From NCBI RefSeq assembly GCF_003255815.1, contig NC_037682.1, positions 16,018,965 through 16,082,964 on the forward strand: a DNA stretch of 64,000 nt. The letters are read 5' to 3'. This stretch comes from Theropithecus gelada. Its lineage: Eukaryota > Chordata > Mammalia > Primates > Cercopithecidae. Under the pieces are notes generated by a model. It did not search any database. It was not told the DNA's origin and saw only the letters and a program-made list of their open reading frames with translations. Below are positions 12,272-21,567 of this stretch, one piece after another; positions within the stretch are counted from its first letter, which is position 1; each line of letters opens with the position of its first letter. Both the position numbers and the translations under genes were made by a program.

Positions 12272-15200
12272 TTTGACAGAGTCTCACTCTGTCACCCAGG
12301 CTGGAGTGCAGTGGTGTGATCTCAGTGAACTGCAACTTCTGTCTCCTGAGTTCAAGTGATTCTCCTGCTTCAGCCTCCTGAATAGCTAGGATTACAGACA
12401 CGCGCCACCACACCTGGCTAATTTTTGTATTTTTTAGTAGAGACAGGATTTCACCATGTTGGCCAGGCTGGTCTTGAACTCCTGGCCTCAAGTGATCTGC
12501 CTGGCTTGGCCTCCCAAAGCGCTGGGATTACAGGTGTGAGCCACCATGCCCAGCCTATGGTAACTATTTATGTGAGTGCAAAAGTAATTATGGTTTTTGC
12601 CATTAAAAGTAATGGGCCAGTTGCAGTGGCTGATGCCTGTAATCCCAGCACTTTGGGAGGCCAAGGAGGGCGGATCACCTGAGGTGGGAAGTTCTAGACC
12701 GGCCTGACCAACATGGAGAAATACCATCTCTACTAAAAATACAAAAGTAGCTGGGCGTGGTGGTGCATGCCTGTAATCCCAGCTAGTCGGGAGGCTGAGG
12801 CAGGAGAATCGCTTGAACCCTAGAGGCTGAGGTTGCAGTGAGCTGAGATCACACCATTGCACTCCAGCGTGGGCAACAAGAGCAAAACCTCCATCTCAAA
12901 AAAAAAAAAAAAAAAGTAACAACAAAATATTGTTTCATCCTTTCTGGGTTTGGAGATCAGAGTAGGAGGTACCTCAGTAATAGCACTTGATGCCATGTGG
13001 TTCCAAAAAGAGGGACATAAAAGAATCCAGCACTCTGCCTTTTGTGGGGCCACCTGAACATCAACTTTTTCCAGCCCCCTATCAGTGCAGCCGAGGCAAA
13101 AGGTGATGCTCCCCACCAAGCACGTAAGGTGACATTACAGAGCTGACAGTTATGCCAGGCACTGTACTTAGCCCCTGTCCCATCCTCAAACAGCTGTATG
13201 ATGTAGATTCAGTATTAACTCCATTAATAACGAAAGTGCAGGAAACAAAGTGACTTTCCAAAGGTCATGCCATTCAAAGGAGGGTGAATCTTAGGTTGGA
13301 CACAGGCTGTCTGACTCTGGAGTCTGAGGTCTTAATGCCGCCTCCGCCATAGGAACAGCCCAAGTGAAAAACAGCTGATCCACTCTTCATTTACTTGGCA
13401 TCTGTGCTAAGCTGGTCCCTGAGCCAAGCTCTGAGCAACAAACCAGGAGCTCTGCATTAGGGAGCTTGCAAGCACGTCAGTGCTGGGTAGAGGGGTGCTG
13501 GACACCGCTGGGACGGCGGCTGAGCACTAGGCTGTTGAAGGTGGGCTCTGTGTGACTGGTTCCCTACACTCTGGCCTGACTGCCTGCAGGAAGAAGATCA
13601 AGCTGAGTGGGCTGGCCCTGGACCACAAGGTGACAGGCGACCGCTTCTACACCCATGTGACCACCGTGGGCCAGAGGCTGAGCCAGAAGGCCCCCAGCCT
13701 GGAGGACGGGTCGGATGCCTTCATGTCATCCCAGGATGTTCGAGGCACCTCAGAAAACCCTCCTGAGAGTGAGTGTCTGGTCAGGGTGCCGGCCTTGGGG
13801 AACAGGGACGGTGGGTCCTCATATTCAGGGAGCACTCAGGCTTGAGTATTTATTCGCGCCCCTCTTCAGTCCTTACAACATCCCATGATGTAGGTGAGGC
13901 GTGCTCTCCATTTACGGATGGGCAAATCAAAGCTCAGCTAACTCTGGGCAGTTCAGATTCAGGGTTACCCTGCTGGTTTCCTGGGATGGGGGAGGGAGGA
14001 GCTCCTTGTACCCATGGAGTACAAGGGGGATTGGTCTCTGGGGCCTGTCAGGGACAAGGTCTCTGGGCCTGTCAGGTAGCTGGTTTCCTCAGGGACCCTT
14101 GCAACCTCTGAGCTTATTGCATCAGGTGCAGGTAGGCCCACGAGCCTCCTGGCAGGGGTCCTCCACACCTGGCTGGCTTTTGCCCCCTGCTGGTCACAGG
14201 AGGAGCTGCAACCTGCCTGGGCTGCTGCTCAGGAGGGACATGAAGATCCCAGGACTGCCAGTTCCATAAGTGGAAGGAGCTCCTTGGAGTCAGTTGAGGG
14301 GTTTGAGTCCTGCTCTCCAGTTATAGGCTATGTGGCTTGGGTAGATCACTTAACCTTGCTCTTGATTTCCTTACCTCTTAAACTAGCACTCAAAGCACCC
14401 CACAAACTGTAAAGTTAGTTGTGATGACTGAATGACACCATGGATGTGGAAGCTCTCTGTAAAGTGCAAAACGGTGTGCAGTTTGACGGTGGTTACCCCC
14501 AGAGCCGATTCTCAGAGGGCGGCATGGCTAAGGGCATGAGCTGGAGTTAGGCTGACCTGCTGCTTCCCGCCCTGTGAGCTTGGGCAAGTCATTTAACTTC
14601 CTGAGCTGCAGTTTCCTCATCAGTAAAATGTGATAAGGACAGGGTTGTTGTAAGATTGATTAAATGGGATAATAAATGTCAAGTATGTAGCCCATAGTGA
14701 GTGCTTCAGAGTTTTTTTTGTTTCTGTTTTTGTTTTTGTTTTTGAGATGAAGCCTCGCTCTGTTGCCTAGGCACACAATCTTGGCTCACTCCAACTTCCA
14801 CCTCCTGGGTTCAAGCAATTCTCCTGCCTTAGCCTCCCAAATAGCTGGGACTACAGGCGTGCACCACCACACCACACCTGGCTAATTTCTGTATCTTTAG
14901 TAGAGATGAGGTTTTACCATGTTGGCCAGGCTGGTCTCAAACTCCTGACCTCATGATCCTCCTACCTCAGCCTCCCAAAGTTTTGGGATTACAGGTGTGA
15001 GCCACTGTGCCCTGCCAGTTTTGTTTTTTGTAAAAATAGACAGGGTCTTGCTGTTGCCTGGGCTGGAGTGCAGTGGTACAATCATAGCTCACTGCAGCCT
15101 TGACCTCCTGGGCTCAAGCGATCCTCCTGCCTCAGCCTCCTGCGTAGCTGGGAATACAGGTGTGCACCACCATGCCTGGCTAATTATATATATACTTTTT

Positions 15201-18200
15201 TTTTTTTTTTAATTTTAGAGATAGGATCTCGCTATGTTGACCACCAGGCTGGTCTTGAACTCCTGGGCTAAGTGATCCTCCTACCTCTGCCTCCCAAAGT
15301 GTTGGGATTACAGGCCTGAGCCATGGTGCTCAACTGAGTTATTTTTACCACACAAAGCATAGGACATACATCCAGAGGGCACCTAAAAATGTTCTGAGCT
15401 GAGCAGGAGCCTGGAGGCAAGTGAATCTGAACTTTCCCGTCTTTGAAGAAACCAGTCCCTCTCCAAAGTCACATAGTGTCACTCCCCTCAAGAACTGCAT
15501 GAGCTGGGACAATCAGAGGGCAGTGGAAGGTCTGGGGCTCAGGGGCACCCCCTGCTGTCTCCCCAGGGTCCATCCCCTTCCGCAAGAGCCTCTGCTCCCC
15601 CATTTTCCTGTGGAGCCTCCTCACCATGGGCATGACCCAGCTGCGGATCATCTTCTACATGGCTGCCATGAACAAGATGCTGGAGTACCTTGTGACTGGA
15701 GGCCAGGAGCATGGTGAGGCACCGCTGAGGCCCCTGGGGGTTGGGGGCACAGGAGGGTCACCCTGGCTGAGCTCCCCTCACCGTACCTTTACCTATCCAC
15801 AGAGATGAATGAACAGCAGCAACAAAAGGTGGCAGAGACAGGTAGGGCGATGAAAGCAGGGCCCTGGCCCACGCCCACCCTGCTGCAACCCGCTTCTCAG
15901 GGGGCGGGACTCCTCTAGGCCTGGACCCACCCAGGTAACCCTGGGCATTTGGGGGATGTAAGAGTCTGGGTTCAGAGGAAGGCTATTTTGGTGCTCTCTG
16001 GCCTCTGCTGGAAGGGGTGATGGTGTCCACTGAGTGCCAGTTTCTGACCCCACTGCCCTTCCCATCCTGCCCAGTTGGGTTCTACTCCTCCATCTTTGGG
16101 GCCATGCAGCTGTTGTGCCTTCTCACCTGCCCCCTCATTGGCTACATCATGGATTGGCGGATTAAGGACTGCGTGGACGCCCCAACTCAGGGCACTGTCC
16201 TCGGAGATGCCAGGTGACCGGCCTGTACAGGGATGGTGACAGCAAGTGGTCAGGCAGCGCTCTTCATTTTCTCTGCACGTTTACATCCAGCAGCTCATTT
16301 CTTTCTCCCAAGAACCCTAAGAGAGCAGAGGTACCTCCCCATTTTACAAATGAGAAACTGAGGCTAGGAAGGGACCTGGCTTGCTTAATAATAAGAATAG
16401 CTAATGCAGCGTGCTGACTGTGCACCGCTCGGCACCTTGCCTTGTTTAGTCCTACAACACCTCTCTGAGGTAGGTGCATTAATATCTCCATTTTGCGGAT
16501 GAGAAAACCGAGGTACAGGGTTGCACATTTAAGTCATTACATTAACATTACATAATGTAACATTCTGTTACATTCTATTATAGGCACAGAGTAACCCTGA
16601 TATACTGTGGAAGGAGACCGCACAAAACAGGGGATACCAGGAGGCAGGATCCTTGGGGGCCATCTTGTTGGCTGGAGACCACCATTGAGGGTTTTGTTTT
16701 GTTTTGTTTTTGAGACAGAGTCTTGCTCTGTCACCCAGGCTGGAGTGCAGTGGCAGGATCTCAGCTCACTGCAACCTCTGTCTCCCAGGTTCAAGCGATT
16801 CTCCTGCCTCAGCCTCCCGAGTAGCTGGAGTTCACCATGGAGTCTTGAACCCGGATTCTGTAACTGCTTTTGCTCTTTTTGTGTTCATCCAAACAGTCCC
16901 TGTTTATCCTGAGAGGGTGGGAGAAAGAGACTGGGAGAGAAGGAAATCCAGTGGCTTCCCTCCCTGCCAGCAGAGCCTGGCCCTGGCACTGAGCCTTCCT
17001 CCTCTACCCTCTGCTCCTCATGGCGAGGGTCCTCTAGTAGGGTCCTTCTGTCCAGGACACATGGACCGCCTGCCCTCACCCCAGCCTACTGACCTGTCTC
17101 CTGGGCTGGCCTCAGAGCCTTTGTTTGTGCCAGAGAGAGGAAGTGCTGGACAGTCGGGCCAAGCTACTGTCCCCAGGAGGGCATTTGCTTTTGTCCAGGG
17201 CAGGGACACCTTCCTGAGGACTTCTGATGAGAGACGATGAGAGATGGTGCGAGAGCTTCCCACTTTCCACCTTCCTTCCCATCCTTGGTTCTCAAACCTT
17301 CAAGTGTGCATGAGAATCACTTCGTGGGGGGTATTTGTCCAAATGCAGATCTGCAGATCTCCCTGCTGAGATTCCGGGGGCTGAGATGAGGCCTGTGAAT
17401 CTGCATGTGAAGAAAGCATCTGCTTTGATGCTTGTGTCATTGGGTAGGGGAGCAAAACTTTGAGAAACATGGAGCTAGAGAACATGGGTTTCTATGGGTT
17501 TCCCATAGAAACATGAATTTCTATGTTTTCTGCTTCCCTGACATCGAAAGCACATCCGAAGGGGGAGGGGCCAGGCCAAGAACCAGGGAGTCCTGGGAAT
17601 GTAGAGGCAGCAGCCAGTGACTTCCCGTTCTCCTCAGGGACGGGGTTGCTACCAAATCCATCAGACCACGCTACTGCAAGATCCAAAAGCTCACCAATGC
17701 CATCAACGCCTTCACCCTGACCAACCTGCTGCTTGTGGGTTTTGGCGTCACCTGCCTCATCAACAACTTACACCTCCAGGTACCCACCTCCATCCTTCCC
17801 TCTCCCTGCCTCCCGAGACTCCTCCAAAGGGATGGTCCACCCAGCGCTTGCTTTTCAGGAAGCGCAGTTCTGGTCTTCTGATCTGGATCTATTTTCCGGG
17901 TTCTCCAGGAAGTGTTTCTAGTAGATTGGGTTGGCGAGGGGGTAGGAATTGAGGCCCAGTTGGCTTCTTCGCCCTACCCCTCCTTCCTCCAGCCTCCACA
18001 CACTCTCCTAACCTCTTCACTCTCTCTTTTTGCCTTTAGTTTGTGACCTTTGTTCTGCACACCATTGTTCGAGGTTTCTTCCACTCGGCCTGTGGGAGTC
18101 TCTATGCTGCAGTGTGAGTCTGTTCGGCTGAAATGCCTTCCTGAGCTTTGCAACTGTGATCAGAGTACCCCAGGGCAGGGCTGGAAGGGCCCCAGGCATC

Positions 18201-21200
18201 CCCTAATGCGCCCCTCTGAGCCCCTCTGATGGCAGGGAGCGCACTTCCTTAAAGGCAGCCTATCCCGCTGTAATTGACTCCCCCTGTTGGAGTCTTCCCT
18301 TAGAGGAAGCTGAAATACCTGGCTTGATGACACTTTAGTCCTAAGTCTGCTGTTTGAAACGGCCCCCAGAGTGGCCTCCCCTCCATGCCCACCCTGAAGA
18401 AATTTCCTAAGGGCAGCCGTTTGCCTTATAATTTTCCTCTTCATGTTGGGGACATGTTGGACAGTCCCCACTTGCCTGTCTTTTCTGGTTTCCCCTGCCG
18501 GCTGCTGAGGGCCTCTCCCCTGTGTATGTGATGGAGTAACAGGACATTACAATAATGATGACAAAATCAGAACCATCATCACGTGCTCCGTTGGTGTAGG
18601 CAGTAGGCAGGATCCTGGACCATCACTCCCTGAGTTCAGCCTCACTGCAGCGGTCTCGGCAGAACCCTGGAGTTTCCTTGATTCTTCGCTCCCCCACCCT
18701 CCACGTTCACTCCATCCTCGGTGCAGCCAGCAGCAGCTCCCACATACCCCAAATCTGACCCCTCTTGTCACCTCCACTGCTGCCTCTCCAGTCCTAGCCA
18801 CCAACATCTCTAGCCTGGATTATTGTGGCAGCCTTTAGTCTCCCACATCTGCCCTGGCCCCCCCCCCCCCCCCGCCTCAGTCTATTTTTAACACAGGGGC
18901 TGCAGTCACCTGTCAGGACATAAGTCTCTTCACATCACTCTGTGGCCTCCCATCTCATCTGTCTCAGAGTAAAAGCCAAAGGCTTTACTATGGCCTAAAA
19001 AGCCCTGCAAGCTCTGGCCCCAGCACTTCACTCCTCTCTAGCTCCCCCTCCTCCCTTGCTCACTCTGCCACAGCCACAGTGACTTCCTAGCGCTCCGGAA
19101 GTCTCTAGTGTGTTCTCTGTTTGGCATCTTTGCATGTACTACTCCCGGTTTCTAGAACATTCTTCTCCAGATATCTGCAAGGTGCCCAGTCTCACCTTCT
19201 GTCCTTCAGGTCTTTCCCTGACTGTTCTCTTCTCAGTGAGGCCTCCCTTGGCTGTCCTATGTACAACTGCAACCTCCCTACTGCCCCCTTCTCTGCTTGG
19301 CTTTTCTCCTTAGCATTTGTCACTGTCTAACACTCTGCATTTCTCTTGCTTATTGTCTCACTGCCACCTGCTCCATGGGAATGCCACCTCCTCGACGGCA
19401 GGAATCTGTTGGCTTGCTTGATCACGATATCTCCAGCACCTAGAACAGTGCCTGGCACATAGTAGGTTCTCAGCTAAACATTTGTTGACAGAATACAGTG
19501 GACAGTCCTGCGAGATCAGTGCCATCCCTGTTATTAGTGGAGGAGTGGGGCTCAGGAAAGTTGAGCCGCTTGCTAATATCACACATCCAGGAGGTGTCAG
19601 AACCCAGCTCAGTGGCCCCGAAGTTGCAGCATTTACCCTCAAGGCTGGGGACCAAAGAGCCCATGCAAAGAGCTTGAACGCTCAAGCGCCACCCTGCCTG
19701 GCCAACGGGGATCATAGTGGGGAGGGGATAGGAGAGGTGCCGGCCTGGGCTGTAGAGGGCCACACACCCCTGATGCTCCCCATCTCGTGGACAGGTTCCC
19801 ATCCAACCACTTTGGGACGCTGACAGGCCTGCAGTCCCTCATCAGTGCCGTGTTCGCCTTGCTTCAGCAGCCACTTTTCATGGCGATGGTGGGACCCCTG
19901 AAAGGAGAGCCCTTCTGGGTGAGAGCAAGGGTTGGCATGGGGGGAGTAGGAGCCACTCTCCTGGGGGCAGGGGTAGGGCCTTGTATGTGGTGCCATCCCT
20001 CACTCATCTCAGCCAGAGGCACCTCAGAGGTCTTTAATCTGCAGGTTCCCAAGTTGTCTGCCTTTTAGAACCCCTCACAGAGTGTAATTCCCCAGCCCCC
20101 TGAATCAGGATATCTCAGCCTGACCCTAGGAGTCTGTTTTTGTTTTTAATTTATTGTTATTTTTTATAGAGATGGTGTCTCACTCTGTTGCCCAGTCTGG
20201 AGTGCAGTGGTACAATCACAGCTCACTGCAGCCTCCGACTCCTGGGCTAAAGCGATCCTCCAGCCTCAGCCTTCTGAGTAGCTGGAACCACAGGTGATGG
20301 CTACCACACCTGGCTAATTTTTTTTTAAAAATTGTGTAGAGATAAACAGGGTCTTGCCATGTTACCCAGGCCGGTCTTAAACTCCTGGCCTCAAATAATC
20401 TCACCTTGGCCTCCCAGAGTGCTGAGGTTACAGGCGTGCGCCACAGTGCCTGGCCTCCTAGGAGTCTGTATTTAATAAACTCCAGGTACTTTGTGAAGTG
20501 GCCAGTCCTGACTCTTGGGCCTGTGTTCAGGTACCATTGGTCCAGTCCAGTTCTACCTAGTGTGGGATCCTGTCTCCAGCACCCCTGAAAGGGGCTTCTT
20601 CTCTCTTAGCTTAGATACCCTCAGTGGTAGGGCACCCACTCCTGCATGAGGCAGCCCTGCTGCTGTCAGAAAGTCTTTTCCTTACATTGAACTCATCTGC
20701 CTCCCTGATGCTGATCTTGCATCTGCCCTGTGGGGCCACCCACACATAAACCCTCCTCCCACAAGAATTGTGATGAAATAACCGCTTCTGTTTACCGAGC
20801 ACTCGTTATGTGCTAAGCATGATGCATACTTTTTTTTTTTAACTTACATCTTTGCCACAACAGCCCTGAGAAGGAGGCACTCAGTAAGCATTGCCATTAT
20901 TTGCCCAAAGTCACAAAGTGAGTAATGCAGAGTGGGATGTGAACCGAGTCAGAGCCCGTGTGTCCTGGGCCTTCCAAGCCTTCTGTCTGCCAGGCTGTAC
21001 CTCCCAGCTCCTTGAACAGTGTCTGAGACCCTCCTCTCGCCACCCTGAACGGGATACCATTGGTTAACATCTGCAAAGGTCAGAGTGGTGAGCCCACAAG
21101 GCCCCATTTCTGGAGCAGCCTGACCAGCCCAGACTCCTACAGTGCTGTGCCTTCCTCATACCTACCCAGAGAGGTCCATATGGTGTGGGCACCCACCCGG

Positions 21201-21567
21201 CCCTGCCACTTGTTAGGCCTGAGCGGTCTCATCTCAGCCACTTTGCAGAACTGCTGAACATTAAGTGAGATACTGGTGGAACAATGACAACACATCATAC
21301 GTACTAGCTGTATTTATTCTGGCTCAGGACCTGGAGAAAATGGCCACCTTCTCCTCCCTGTGGGAGGCTAAGGGCAGATGAGTACCTACTTGACTCTGTT
21401 TCTCTCTCCTTGCCCTAAAGGTGAATCTGGGCCTCCTGCTATTCTCACTCCTGGGATTCCTGTTGCCTTCCTACCTCTTCTACTACCGTGCCCGGCTCCG
21501 GAAGGAGTACACTGCCAATGGGATGGGCCCACTGAAGGTGCTTAGTGGCTCTGAGGTGACTGCATAG
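6386..21567 (+). CDS. SLC43A1: SLC43A1 (LAT3), 13 coding exons, 5' part outside window
   Basis: Sodium-independent facilitative carrier for large neutral amino acids (Leu, Ile, Val, Phe, Met) in the plasma membrane; SLC43 family, 12-helix major facilitator fold. Joined exons: 6386-6563, 6673-6728, 6861-6937, 9844-9936, 11549-11682, 13590-13768, 15567-15713, 15803-15841, 16075-16213, 17638-17779, 18040-18113, 19795-19918, 21421-21567. All have AG/GT borders and phases that join without a stop, giving 508 complete codons plus TAG. The first codon is split, and residues 1 to about 51 (with helix 1) must lie left of position 1. Visible signs are an NSTNST double glycosylation sequon in the first outer loop, the MFS loop motif GILMDRFGPRP, eleven hydrophobic segments, and a C-terminus ending SGSEVTA. 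One extra Gln in a QQQQ run compared with the human protein as I remember it. The gene is convergent with RTN4RL2. I am very sure of identity. Confidence 0.97.
6673..6728 (+). CDS. SLC43A1: SLC43A1 coding exon: helix 3
   Basis: A 56-base exon after TCTCCACAG, ending in DVE plus one base before GTGAAC. It encodes ACFAASCTLMALASRDVE, the bulk of helix 3. The intron on its left is only 109 bases. Confidence 0.95.
6861..6937 (+). CDS. SLC43A1: SLC43A1 coding exon: helix 4
   Basis: A 77-base exon after CCCTTTCCAG, ending ACG before GTGAGT (phase 0). It encodes LSPLIFLALSLNGFGGICLT and TSLT. The first codon is Val where I recall Ala in human. Confidence 0.94.
6938..7165. repeat. TG-rich low complexity in intron
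   Basis: TGTGCGTGTGTGG / GTGTGTGTTTGTGTGTA runs near 7065-7152; a similar run follows at 7440-7590. The rest is unique. Confidence 0.6.
7165..7400 (+). mobile_element. L2-like LINE fragment
   Basis: GTTCTAGGTCCTGGATTACA, ACAACCAAATAAACAAGTAA, AGGTGCTGGGAAGAAAATAA resemble the L2 3' region. Confidence 0.6.
7740..8180. promoter_or_regulatory. intragenic CpG-rich patch, possible alternative promoter
   Basis: Within the SLC43A1 intron before the helix 5 exon. It is G/C-rich with many CpG, a CCAAT box (AGCCAATGG near 7934), CCGCCCC boxes, a GGCGCCGGCGCC palindrome and a CTATAT stretch near 7909, and it is repeat-free. A consensus donor (CAG|GTGAGC at 8862) lies downstream. Promoter function and direction are inference. 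Confidence 0.5.
8349..8651 (-). mobile_element. Alu
   Basis: Full length, T24 tail, ends CGCGCCCGGCC. Flanks TAAACACTT / TAAACGCCTT look like an aged target duplication. Confidence 0.93.
8652..9120. other. SLC43A1 intron, unique
   Basis: Contains a consensus splice donor GGCAG|GTGAGCGG at 8862 that belongs to no known exon, which is relevant to the possible internal promoter. Otherwise nothing recognised. Confidence 0.5.
9125..9211 (+). mobile_element. MIR fragment, cut by Alu
   Basis: GTCAATTTTCTCATCTAAAA TGGG core. Confidence 0.6.
9222..9530 (-). mobile_element. Alu
   Basis: Target duplication AGATCACTGTTTCTT (9212-9226) and AGATCAGTGTTTCTT (9532-9546). Confidence 0.93.
9844..9936 (+). 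CDS. SLC43A1: SLC43A1 coding exon: helix 5
   Basis: Exactly 31 codons, phase 0 at both ends, from LPNMFGNLRS to SAITFPGIK. It contains the first in-frame ATG (9853) that an internally initiated transcript from the 7.7-8.2 kb CpG patch could use. Confidence 0.95.
10150..10345 (+). mobile_element. L2 fragment
   Basis: TTCAGTGGTTTAGCTTCACC, AGAATCAAGTCTAGCCCCTT, CATTCAAGGTCCCTGAC match L2 central-3' sequence. Confidence 0.65.
10346..11548. other. SLC43A1 intron, mostly unique
   Basis: Holds the left member (10547-10579) of an inverted-repeat pair described in the findings. No exon or clear repeat otherwise. Confidence 0.5.
11549..11682 (+). CDS. SLC43A1: SLC43A1 coding exon: helix 6
   Basis: Acceptor CTCTCACAG, donor AC|GTGAGT. 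It encodes LIYDAGVAFVVIMFTWSGLA and the following hydrophobic stretch, then the start of the central cytoplasmic loop (WPVEAFPAPEEVNYT). Confidence 0.95.
11745..11860 (+). mobile_element. MIR fragment
   Basis: GGGATTCAGAGAGACCTCGG, CTCTGCTTTCTCATCTGTAC. Confidence 0.65.
11885..12174 (-). mobile_element. Alu (old)
   Basis: Reverse Alu, diverged, ending CACTGTGCCTAGCC. Confidence 0.9.
12241..12556 (-). mobile_element. Alu with (ATTT)n tail
   Basis: About nine ATTT units before the body. Perfect target duplication ATGGTAACTATTTAT at 12226-12240 and 12557-12571. Confidence 0.95.
12568..12612 (+). mobile_element. MADE1 (mariner MITE), half element
   Basis: GTGCAAAAGTAATTATGGTT and TTTGCCATTAAAAGTAATGG match the left half of the 80-base MADE1 palindrome. 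The right half is absent; an Alu starts at the centre. Confidence 0.85.
12613..12916 (+). mobile_element. Alu inside MADE1
   Basis: Forward Alu with A18 tail, flanked by AAAAGTAA on each side. Confidence 0.93.
13140..13345 (-). mobile_element. MIR
   Basis: ATGCCAGGCACTGTACTTAG, AAAGGTCATGCCATTC, GTCTGACTCTGGAGTCTGAG. Right of it, 13346-13589 is unique. Confidence 0.75.
13590..13768 (+). CDS. SLC43A1: SLC43A1 coding exon: central cytoplasmic loop
   Basis: Acceptor CTGCCTGCAG, donor GAGA|GTGAGT. It encodes the hydrophilic loop between the two six-helix halves (KKIKLSGLALDHKVTGD to DVRGTSENPPER), rich in Ser and charged residues. This is the most divergent exon compared with human as I recall it. 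Confidence 0.95.
13845..13965 (-). mobile_element. MIR fragment
   Basis: CCTTACAACATCCCATGATG TAGG, TCCATTTACGGATGGGCAAA. Confidence 0.65.
14285..14485 (+). mobile_element. MIR-like
   Basis: GGAGTCAGTTGAGGGGTTTG, AGATCACTTAACCTTGCTC, CTGTAAAGTGCAAAACGG. Its end is the right member of the inverted-repeat pair. Confidence 0.7.
14525..14712 (+). mobile_element. MIR
   Basis: GGGCAAGTCATTTAACTTCC TGAGC, GTTTCCTCATCAGTAAAATG, AGGGTTGTTGTAAGATTGAT. Confidence 0.8.
14716..15016 (-). mobile_element. Alu
   Basis: Reverse Alu with (GTTTTT)n tail, ending CTGTGCCCTGCC. Confidence 0.92.
15020..15336 (-). mobile_element. Alu (old)
   Basis: Second reverse Alu back to back, with a T14 run in the middle linker at about 15196-15210. 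The DNA from 15337 to the exon at 15567 is unique. Confidence 0.9.
15567..15713 (+). CDS. SLC43A1: SLC43A1 coding exon: helix 7
   Basis: Acceptor TCTCCCCAG, donor CATG|GTGAGG. It encodes SIPFRKSLCSPIFLWSLLTM followed by TQLRIIFYMAAMNKMLEYLV: helix 7 with its charged flank. Confidence 0.95.
15803..15841 (+). CDS. SLC43A1: SLC43A1 coding exon: 39-base Gln-rich microexon
   Basis: A 39-base exon after TATCCACAG, ending ACAG before GTAGGG. It encodes EMNEQQQQKVAET in the loop between helices 7 and 8. The Gln run is CAGCAGCAACAA, one residue longer than the human protein as I remember it. Skipping would keep the frame (13 codons). Confidence 0.93.
16075..16213 (+). CDS. SLC43A1: SLC43A1 coding exon: helix 8
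   Basis: Acceptor CCTGCCCAG, donor CAG|GTGACC. It encodes VGFYSSIFGAMQLLCLLTCP, LIGYIMDWRIKD and the loop CVDAPTQGTVLGDAR; GYIMDWR resembles the second-half MFS loop. Confidence 0.95.
16225..16385 (-). mobile_element. MIR
   Basis: AGAACCCTAAGAGAGCAGAG, CCCCATTTTACAAATGAGAA ACTGAGG. Confidence 0.7.
16386..16525 (-). mobile_element. MIR, second copy in tandem
   Basis: TCCTACAACACCTCTCTGAG GTAGG, CTCCATTTTGCGGATGAGAA. Confidence 0.7.
16692..16832 (-). mobile_element. Alu right arm, 5'-truncated
   Basis: (GTTTT)n tail then GAGACAGAGTCTTGCTCTGT to CCGAGTAGCTGGAG, where it stops. The DNA 16833-17284 is unique. Confidence 0.9.
17285..17475 (+). mobile_element. MER5A-like hAT MITE
   Basis: GGTTCTCAAACCTTCAAGTG TGCATGAGAATCACTTCG at the left and AAACTTTGAGAAACATGG at the right fit the terminal regions of MER5A. 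Confidence 0.8.
17483..17515. repeat. short inverted repeat (hairpin)
   Basis: CATGGGTTTCTATGGG pairs with CCCATAGAAACATG across a 3-base loop, about 120 bases before the helix 9 exon. Confidence 0.6.
17638..17779 (+). CDS. SLC43A1: SLC43A1 coding exon: helix 9
   Basis: Acceptor CTCCTCAG, donor CTCCAG|GTACCC, leaving phase 0. It encodes DGVATKSIRPRYCKIQKLTN, a basic loop, then helix 9 AFTLTNLLLVGFGVTCLINN. Confidence 0.95.
18040..18113 (+). CDS. SLC43A1: SLC43A1 coding exon: helix 10
   Basis: Acceptor TTGCCTTTAG, donor GCAGT|GTGAGT. It encodes FVTFVLHTIVRGFFHSACGS and LYAAV. Confidence 0.95.
18114..18770. other. SLC43A1 intron, unique
   Basis: No exon or clear interspersed repeat. Confidence 0.45.
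18815..19497 (+). mobile_element. L2 LINE, long 3' part
   Basis: GGCCTAAAAAGCCCTGCAAG, CTCCAGATATCTGCAAGGTG, CTTCTCAGTGAGGCCTCCCT and the 3' end CAGTGCCTGGCACATAGTAG. Includes a C16 run at about 18858-18873. Confidence 0.9.
19500..19645 (-). mobile_element. MIR fragment
   Basis: TGTTATTAGTGGAGGAGTGG GGCTCAGG, CAGAACCCAGCTCAGTGG. Confidence 0.55.
19795..19918 (+). CDS. SLC43A1: SLC43A1 coding exon: helix 11
   Basis: Acceptor GTGGACAG, donor TTCTGG|GTGAGA. It encodes FPSNHFGTLTGLQSLISAVF and ALLQQPLFMAMVGPLKGEPFW. Confidence 0.95.
20040..20510 (+). mobile_element. MER5-like MITE interrupted by Alu
   Basis: CCCCCTGAATCAGGATATCT before the Alu, and CTAGGAGTCTGTATTTAATA AACTCCAGGT after it, read as one MER5-type element. 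Confidence 0.65.
20138..20456 (-). mobile_element. Alu
   Basis: Perfect 13-base target duplication CCTAGGAGTCTGT at 20125-20137 and 20457-20469. Confidence 0.95.
20785..20975 (-). mobile_element. MIR
   Basis: ACCGAGCACTCGTTATGTGC, AAGTCACAAAGTGAGTAATG, GGGATGTGAACCGAGTC, with an internal T11 run. The next 445 bases to 21420 are unique. Confidence 0.75.
21421..21567 (+). CDS. SLC43A1: SLC43A1 last coding exon: helix 12 and C-terminus
   Basis: Acceptor GCCCTAAAG, 48 codons and TAG. It encodes VNLGLLLFSLLGFLLPSYLF, then the cytoplasmic tail YYRARLRKEYTANGMGPLKV ending SEVTA. The terminal -VTA resembles a class II-like PDZ tail only weakly. Confidence 0.96.
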   Translation: MNLGLLLFSLLGFLLPSYLFYYRARLRKEYTANGMGPLKVLSGSEVTA

